The position numbers were made by a program, and so were the translations under genes. This document shows, in pieces, positions 62,330 to 64,000 of a DNA stretch of 64,000 bases. How positions within the stretch are numbered: position 1 is the first letter of the stretch; each line of letters starts with the position of its first letter. The stretch is from assembly GCA_964442435.1 (NCBI GenBank), contig CAYTZG010000004.1:1-64000 (forward strand), written 5' to 3'. The DNA comes from CAMXAS01 sp964442435 (GTDB lineage Bacteria > Bacteroidota > Bacteroidia > Bacteroidales > P3). The notes under the pieces are model-generated. The model did no database searches, was not told the origin of the DNA, and saw only the letters and a list, made by a program, of their open reading frames with translations.

Positions 62330-63955
62330 TCACGCCAAACAGCAGACGAGCCATATCAGCCCGCCCGCATACGGCAGATAGCGTTTTTCGCGACGGACGA
62401 CCGCCTGACGGCCGCAGTACAGGATGCCGTAACAGCAGACACAGGCCATACCCGACAACACGACCGGCCAGACCGCGCCCGGCCATCGCTCTATCCACAG
62501 ACTCATACCGTTCATCAACGCAAGGCCGTATTGCAGAACGTGCATCAACGCGGCCGTCAGCCAACCGTTGCCTAAGGCCGACACGCCGACCAGTCCGGCC
62601 ACCAAACCGACGGGCAACAAAACGGAGGCCATGGGCGCGACCACCATATTGGCCACCCAGAAATACACGGGAAACTGCCCGAAGAAGCACAGGCTCAGAG
62701 GCGCGGTAGCCCCTTGCGCCGCCCACGACACGGCACTCATCCCCACGATTTTCTTCAGATACTTCCGTTTCTCGACGGCCGCCGGATAGACGCGGGGCGA
62801 GAGGAACACGATGCCGCCGACGGCCAGATACGACAGCAAAAAGCCGAGGTCCAGCAACCAGTCGGGGCGGAGTGTCAACAGCAGCCAAGCCGACAGCAGC
62901 AACGAGCGTTCCACCGGCAGACGGCGGCCGAGACAGAGGCCGGCCTGCACGAACGTGAACATACAGGCGGCCCGGCAGACGGAGGCCGACAGGCCGGTCA
63001 CGAGCGCGTAGCCCCACAGAAAGCCGCAGACGATGCCGAAACGCAACCAACGCGCCCGACGGCCGCGCAGCCCTTTGAGCAACAGCATCAGCACCCACGA
63101 GACGATACCCAAGTGCATACCCGATACGCAGAGCACGTGCACGACGCCGGCATCGCGGTAGGCCTGACTGACTTCCGGGTCCATGTCCGACTTGTCGCCG
63201 AACACCAAGGCCTTGGCGATACCGCGCTCGCGTTCGCCCAACAGCGGGTGCTCAAGGCCGGCCGCCAAGCGGGCCTGCAGGCGCCCGGCGGCGCGCCGCA
63301 AGCGGTGCGCCGTGTGCCGCCCCGCCCCGGAGGCCGAATCCGCGGCCACGAACCGCCAAGCCTGCCGCGGCACATAGGCGCTCACATAGATGTAGCGGCG
63401 GTGCATATAGCGGGCGTACCCCGCATAGGCCGCCGTGTCGAAGGGCGACGGGGCGGCACGGACCGTAAGACGGTCGCCGGGCGCCAACGCGGCGGCGGTG
63501 CTGTCCTTTTGAAAATACAGACACAGTTTGGCGCGGGCCGTAAGCCAAACGCCGTCGGCATCGGCATAAGCCTGAACGCGCACGGTCTTTTTCCAACTCT
63601 TGGCCGTCTCCTTGCCGAAGTCCAACACCTCAACCGCATAGATACGCCTATCGCCGTCCAAACAGACATCCGGCAACCGGCCGCCCGCCGCGCGGCTCAA
63701 AGCCACATTGGCATAACCGCCCAGCACGGCCAAGCACACGGCGGCCACCGCCCGTAAGACCGGCCGGCGGCCGCCACACAGCACGCCCGCCGCCGCAAGG
63801 CCCAGCCCCCACAGCGTCCAAAACCGAACATCGGGCCACGGCATGGCCGCAAACTGACCGCCGGAGCCATCGGCACACAGCCCCCATAGCAGGCCTGCCG
63901 CGTAACAAAAGAAAAGGAAATAAAAGGACGAACGGTACGGGCTTGCCCGCATCAC
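62330..63955 (-). CDS. ComEC/Rec2-type DNA-uptake channel protein
   Basis: The 541-residue protein has an N-terminal DUF4131-like part (two or three helices, then a soluble OB-like region at about 95-215) and the competence domain with multiple helices, marked by VLCVSGMHLGIVSW and GLSASVCRAACMF. There is no C-terminal metallo-beta-lactamase nuclease domain, and the chain stops after the membrane part. In transformable bacteria ComEC moves single-stranded DNA through the inner membrane. No other competence genes are nearby. Confidence 0.85.
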   Translation of the reverse strand: MMRASPYRSSFYFLFFCYAAGLLWGLCADGSGGQFAAMPWPDVRFWTLWGLGLAAAGVLCGGRRPVLRAVAAVCLAVLGGYANVALSRAAGGRLPDVCLDGDRRIYAVEVLDFGKETAKSWKKTVRVQAYADADGVWLTARAKLCLYFQKDSTAAALAPGDRLTVRAAPSPFDTAAYAGYARYMHRRYIYVSAYVPRQAWRFVAADSASGAGRHTAHRLRRAAGRLQARLAAGLEHPLLGERERGIAKALVFGDKSDMDPEVSQAYRDAGVVHVLCVSGMHLGIVSWVLMLLLKGLRGRRARWLRFGIVCGFLWGYALVTGLSASVCRAACMFTFVQAGLCLGRRLPVERSLLLSAWLLLTLRPDWLLDLGFLLSYLAVGGIVFLSPRVYPAAVEKRKYLKKIVGMSAVSWAAQGATAPLSLCFFGQFPVYFWVANMVVAPMASVLLPVGLVAGLVGVSALGNGWLTAALMHVLQYGLALMNGMSLWIERWPGAVWPVVLSGMACVCCYGILYCGRQAVVRREKRYLPYAGGLIWLVCCLA

Positions 63956-64000
63956 ACCGTCAATCGCTCAAATCGCCGATGGAAAGCTGATCCATGTGCT

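Noticed and set aside
63960..64000. Possible 3' end of a leftward gene upstream of comEC
   Set aside because: Only about 12 codons are visible and two reading frames stay open with different stops close to the comEC start, so no call can be supported.

Overview
The window looks like chromosomal DNA of a member of the Bacteroidota, most likely order Bacteroidales. Evidence: promoters repeatedly match the phylum's TTTG-N19/20-TAnnTTTG pattern; ribosome-binding sites are weak or absent; two proteins carry type IX secretion (T9SS) C-terminal signals; an S46 dipeptidyl-peptidase, DUF349 protein, UPF0597 protein and fold-III arginine decarboxylase are present. Most genes are GC-rich, but 7.6-11.3 kb and 28.1-31.8 kb are visibly AT-richer and read as accessory islands. 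No tRNA, rRNA, CRISPR array, transposase or prophage gene was seen.

Layout. 0-3.5 kb: a structured transcript leaving the left edge, a sodium:solute symporter and a lipoprotein that looks like a catalytically dead M2-type peptidase. 3.6-7.5 kb: a BadF-type kinase, an FKBP isomerase, and a leftward membrane protein-prmC-recR unit. 7.6-11.3 kb: a four-gene operon of exported proteins ending in a caspase-like protease fused to a DUF2846-like domain. 11.6-13.7 kb: groES-groEL. 13.7-20.1 kb: a leftward arcA-purQ-rnhB-hisS-hutH unit and a glycosyltransferase. 20.1-20.5 kb: rnpB (RNase P RNA). 20.5-24 kb: an ABC exporter pair followed by a sigma-54 activator lacking a DNA-binding domain. 24-26 kb: a small lipoprotein and a large secreted protein of unknown function. 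26-28 kb: dnaK. 28-31.7 kb: an LRR/cadherin-like surface protein with a downstream membrane protein. 31.8-32.1 kb: a rod-shaped non-coding RNA with an excellent promoter. 32.1-34.8 kb: surE, an exonuclease and a UPF0597/CyuA-like enzyme. 34.8-40.3 kb: gyrA, a TPR protein and an S41 protease. 40.5-43.1 kb: clpC. 43.1-51 kb: a leftward series manC, S46 peptidase, DUF349, trmD, manB-like, smpB. 51-54 kb: divergent speA and sufS. 54-56 kb: a T9SS-exported subtilase. 56-64 kb: exonuclease/dus, rlmN, an OmpA lipoprotein, exoA, slyD-HTH regulator and comEC.

Themes. Protein quality control is concentrated here (GroESL, DnaK, ClpC, two FKBPs, SmpB, S41). The groES and dnaK upstream regions share the same composite element: TGTCAG, exactly 11 bp, then a sigma-54-like TGGCAC-containing -24/-12 motif. 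The window also holds a sigma-54 activator, so a sigma-54-linked chaperone regulon is a concrete hypothesis. The best accessory-system candidate is the exported caspase operon; the best RNA candidate is the 31.8-32.0 kb rod RNA, which could be 6S-like.
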